A stretch of 7,407 bases of DNA from an uncultured bacterium (lineage in GTDB: Bacteria > Cyanobacteriota > Vampirovibrionia > Gastranaerophilales > Gastranaerophilaceae): NCBI GenBank assembly GCA_900547585.1, contig URHD01000087.1:1-7407 (forward strand). The letters run 5' to 3'. The notes under the pieces were generated by a model. It saw only the letters and a list, made by a program, of their open reading frames with translations, had not been told where the DNA came from and did not search any database. The position numbers were made by a program, and so were the translations under genes. Below are positions 5,324 through 7,407 of this stretch, in pieces (the stretch's first letter is position 1; each line of letters begins with the position of its first letter).

Positions 5324-6280
5324 TTACCCCGCAATTTCAAAGAAAAGGTTTTCGAGCACAATCTGCGGCTTTACGTAAGCGTCAAGCTGTTTTTTGGCTT
5401 TTTGCAGATTCATAATATCTTTTTTAATCTTTAAAGCAAGCTGTTTTGAGCCGAGATTTGCCCTCAAAAGTTGTGCAAAATAAAACTGGAGGCAGTCCAT
5501 TGCATAATCTGTTTCATAACCCGATTCTTCTTTTGCCGCAAGAAACGCCTGTGCAATTTTGGGCACCTGCGATTTTTTTATTGCCGGATAATCGGTCAAA
5601 ATCGGTTCAAAAAACTCCGTATCGTATTTTTCGTTCAAAAACGACGGAATATAAAAGCACTGCGACCTTGAAACAATAGTTTCGAGCAAATCTTCCTTAT
5701 CCTCGGTTAAAAATATGAACAAAACGTGTTCGGGCGGCTCCTCAATGGATTTTAAAAGCGCATTTGAGGCTTCGCTTTGAAGAATCTCCCTTGTGAGCGG
5801 TTTTGGGTACCAGAGACCGTCGTTTACTTCGTTCGGGAGCTTGAATCCCAGTTTTGAAAAGTCTTTGAGGTGTTCTTCCTGTGCTTTTGTTAAAAATCTG
5901 TTTTCCGAGTCGCAGATGACAAAAACTCTGTAATATTCGGAGGTGTTTATCAGGCTGTTGCTCACGGATTGCATTTGTCTGACAGAAATAACCTTTTTTG
6001 TTGTGTCGTCGGAGGATTTGTTGTCGTTTTTGGAGATTGTCAGCACGGCGGGGTGCTGATTGTGTCTTATCCAGCTGCAGTTTATGCATTCACAATCAGG
6101 TGCGGCGCCCTCTTTGCAGTTCAGGTTCCTCGCAATCTCCTGTGCGAGGTAATATTGCGCAAGATTGTCCTGACCGTAAAGGATAATGGATTGCGGTATT
6201 TTGCGCGATTCTTTTGCAAAAGCGTTTTCAAAATATCTCGTAAAATATTCAAATTTTTCTTTTAAAACCGGTGAAAACAT
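5324..6280 (-). CDS. holB: DNA polymerase III subunit delta' (clamp loader)
   Basis: This 318-residue AAA+-type clamp-loader subunit helps load the beta sliding clamp on DNA. The P-loop position (residues 34-41, LYGQDNLA) lacks the GxxGxGK[ST] residues, as expected for the non-ATP-binding delta' rather than DnaX. Four cysteines at 55, 63, 65 and 68 form a zinc-site-like cluster, with spacing slightly unlike the usual CxxCxxC. SEASNALLKSIEEPPEHVLF (169-188) and LLETIVSRSQCF (198-209) are clear family motifs, but the usual SRC motif reads SRS. Between the D124 region and SEASNALLK there are about 40 extra residues (roughly 129-168) where relatives have only a few. ATG at 6280 overlaps the holA stop by one base (TGATG), with GGTGA 7 bases upstream, so translation is probably coupled to holA. 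DnaX itself is not in this window. Confidence 0.88.
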   Translation of the reverse strand: MFSPVLKEKFEYFTRYFENAFAKESRKIPQSIILYGQDNLAQYYLAQEIARNLNCKEGAAPDCECINCSWIRHNQHPAVLTISKNDNKSSDDTTKKVISVRQMQSVSNSLINTSEYYRVFVICDSENRFLTKAQEEHLKDFSKLGFKLPNEVNDGLWYPKPLTREILQSEASNALLKSIEEPPEHVLFIFLTEDKEDLLETIVSRSQCFYIPSFLNEKYDTEFFEPILTDYPAIKKSQVPKIAQAFLAAKEESGYETDYAMDCLQFYFAQLLRANLGSKQLALKIKKDIMNLQKAKKQLDAYVKPQIVLENLFFEIAG

Positions 6281-7254
6281 CAGCTCATCACCGCCATTTC
6301 CACAGGCAAGTCATAAAACCCGATTTCGCCCGTTTTTATCCTTGTTTCTGCTGTCAAAAGGTTGTTTTTTATCTGTATAAGCCGCTCCAGGGAAACATCT
6401 TTGAGTTTTGCCATCTGTTTTTTTACGATAAATTCCGGAACATGTAGTTTTGCTGCGATTTCAAAAGGCGACATTTTCATTGAATCGATTTTTATGTTGA
6501 GCAGCCTTGAAAAATTCGTTTGCAAAACAGCAAGAATTTCAAGATAATGCTTTTGCGCGCAGAGTTTTTGATACTCATTCAGCGCCAAATCCCTGCGCCC
6601 TTCAAGGATATAATCCGTCATTATAAAAATATTTTCCGTTTGTGCGCAAATCTTTTTTATGTCTTCTTTTTTAACGGTTTTTTCAGGGTAAATCAGGAGT
6701 TTTAACTTTTCGAGTTCGTTATCCATAACCCTCAAATTGGTTCCCAGCCGCTCGATCAGGTAATTTATTACATCTGTGCTCATAATCAGGTCTTTTGTCC
6801 GGGCATGTTTTTGAATCCATGTTCTCAATTCGGACTGATATGCTTTAAACTCCGGAAATTCCTTTGGTTTAGCGTATTTTGCGATAGTTTTGTAGAGTTT
6901 TCTTCTGGTGTCTATTTTTTTGCTGCTGTCGCGTTCAATTCTGCACACAAAAACCACATGGAGCGATTCACCGACGGTTTGCAGTGCGGATTCAAGCGCA
7001 GCAATTTCTTTGTCGTCAAAATTTACCTTGCCTTTCCCCGCGTCGATAAAGTATTTTTCGCAATTCACGATAGCGAGAACTTTTCCGAACATCAACGGCG
7101 GTGTTCTCAAAAGTTCAATTAGTTCCTGCGGCGGGGGGTTGTCTTTTACCTTGTAATTTGTTGACAAAAACGCCTTATCAACGGTTTTTGCCTTGAGTTT
7201 TTCCAGCTCCGCCTCGATATTAAATTCTTCCTGTCCGAAAAAGAAATCTAGCAT
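6280..7254 (-). CDS. holA: DNA polymerase III subunit delta (clamp loader)
   Basis: From ATG at 7254 this gives 324 residues, close to the usual ~330-340 for delta, the clamp-opening wrench of the loader. The start MLDFFFGQEEF matches the family's opening strand and Y/FGxEEF motif. Residues ~171-184 (ERLGTNLRVMDNEL) match the conserved GxDLR-xxxELEK segment of the second domain. The C-terminal collar helices (~206-324) include LQTNFSRLLNIK and AETRIKTGEI, the latter near the usual 'D..iKtG' ending. An in-frame TTG at 7272 would add six residues (MWYNIL), but it lies within the likely promoter and is unlike the family N-terminus. No Shine-Dalgarno site precedes the ATG, and a possible -10 box almost touches it. 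The stop overlaps the holB start by one base. Adjacent holA-holB is less common than separate loci, but both calls are independent and firm. Confidence 0.9.
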   Translation of the reverse strand: MLDFFFGQEEFNIEAELEKLKAKTVDKAFLSTNYKVKDNPPPQELIELLRTPPLMFGKVLAIVNCEKYFIDAGKGKVNFDDKEIAALESALQTVGESLHVVFVCRIERDSSKKIDTRRKLYKTIAKYAKPKEFPEFKAYQSELRTWIQKHARTKDLIMSTDVINYLIERLGTNLRVMDNELEKLKLLIYPEKTVKKEDIKKICAQTENIFIMTDYILEGRRDLALNEYQKLCAQKHYLEILAVLQTNFSRLLNIKIDSMKMSPFEIAAKLHVPEFIVKKQMAKLKDVSLERLIQIKNNLLTAETRIKTGEIGFYDLPVEMAVMS

Positions 7255-7260
7255 AAGAAT

Positions 7261-7269
7261 ATTGTACCA
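7261..7269 (-). promoter_or_regulatory. Candidate extended -10 promoter for holA
   Basis: The - strand reads TGG-TACAAT (7269-7261), a TGn-extended -10 with five of six consensus bases. There is no recognisable -35 at 17-base spacing (ACCCCC), which extended -10 promoters tolerate. A start 7 bases downstream falls on the holA ATG at 7254, implying a leaderless or nearly leaderless message. Confidence 0.4.
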
Positions 7270-7334
7270 CAATGTTTTTGCGCGGGGGTGAGGCGAGGGA
7301 TGATGTTTTCTTTGTAGTGACTATGGGGGAGGGC

Positions 7335-7359
7335 TCAAAAAGTTAGATATAAAATCTAA
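7335..7359 (-). terminator. Weak candidate terminator ahead of the holA operon
   Basis: On the - strand TTAGAT-TTTAT-ATCTAA (7359-7343) is a perfect 6-bp dyad followed by C and TTTTT. The stem is almost all A/T, so it would be weak. It would end a transcript entering from the right edge, directly after the possible stop at 7362-7364. Confidence 0.28.
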
Positions 7360-7407
7360 TCTAGTGTCGCCTTAGCCGATTCTTACCTCTCACAAAACGA
7401 TACTCAA

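Larger units (their letters stand above)
7255..7407. other. Spacer upstream of holA, no supported gene
   Basis: Besides the candidate -10, this holds a G-rich tract (about 7281-7300 and 7325-7333) and a small dyad. One - strand frame is open from the window edge to TAG at 7362-7364 and would encode only EYRFVRGKNRLRRH. It could be the tail of a gene entering from the right, but its many rare Arg codons and short length do not allow a call. Confidence 0.45.

Noticed and set aside
7320..7407. tRNA-like stretch on the - strand with TTAGA-N7-TCTAA resembling an anticodon arm and GGCTAAGGCGAC resembling a D-arm
   Set aside because: The would-be anticodon is TTA, which would read the stop codon UAA. 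There is no matching acceptor stem, no T-arm with a GG/CC stem and the usual TTCRA loop, and no CCA context.
2..7407. Search for a defence, toxin-antitoxin, phage or mobile-element module
   Set aside because: No integrase, transposase, nuclease, reverse transcriptase or toxin-like product is encoded. Apart from the unknown 166-residue protein all genes belong to known housekeeping or surface families.

Overview
The window looks like chromosomal DNA of a diderm, flagellated bacterium of moderate-to-low GC. Diderm is inferred from a C-terminal autotransporter beta-barrel; motility from a MotA/MotB stator pair. The repeat-rich autotransporter with a 'NPAVLAS...' pre-barrel helix reminds me of gut-associated Vampirovibrionia (Gastranaerophilales), Elusimicrobiota or uncultured gut Alphaproteobacteria. 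No marker here decides between them, and the taxonomic guess is weak.

Layout. The left third (2-2587, + strand) is the 3' part of a large autotransporter gene whose start lies outside the window. It encodes a passenger with about eight ~30-residue repeats, then a beta-rich stalk, a helical linker and a ~256-residue barrel. A 257-bp convergent spacer (2588-2844) follows. It holds a coding-like open stretch, a strong imperfect inverted repeat and weak terminator candidates.

Everything from 2845 to 7254 is on the - strand. In transcription order it reads holA (clamp-loader delta), holB (delta'), a 166-residue protein I do not recognise, then motA and motB. holA and holB overlap by one base. The unknown gene starts 5 bases after holB, so these three look like one transcription unit. 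A 220-bp GC-rich, repeat-containing spacer (4598-4817) separates them from motA-motB, which are one base apart and surely co-translated. The right end (7255-7407) is non-coding or nearly so, with a candidate extended -10 promoter directly against the holA ATG.

Functionally the window combines three unrelated modules: surface display (autotransporter), replication (delta and delta' of the DNA polymerase III clamp loader) and motility (stator). I see no tRNA, rRNA, CRISPR array, insertion sequence or defence-like cassette. The most unusual points are an abrupt base-composition change inside the last passenger repeat, an insertion in delta', a long charged tail on MotB, the unknown protein tied to holAB, and the structured spacers.
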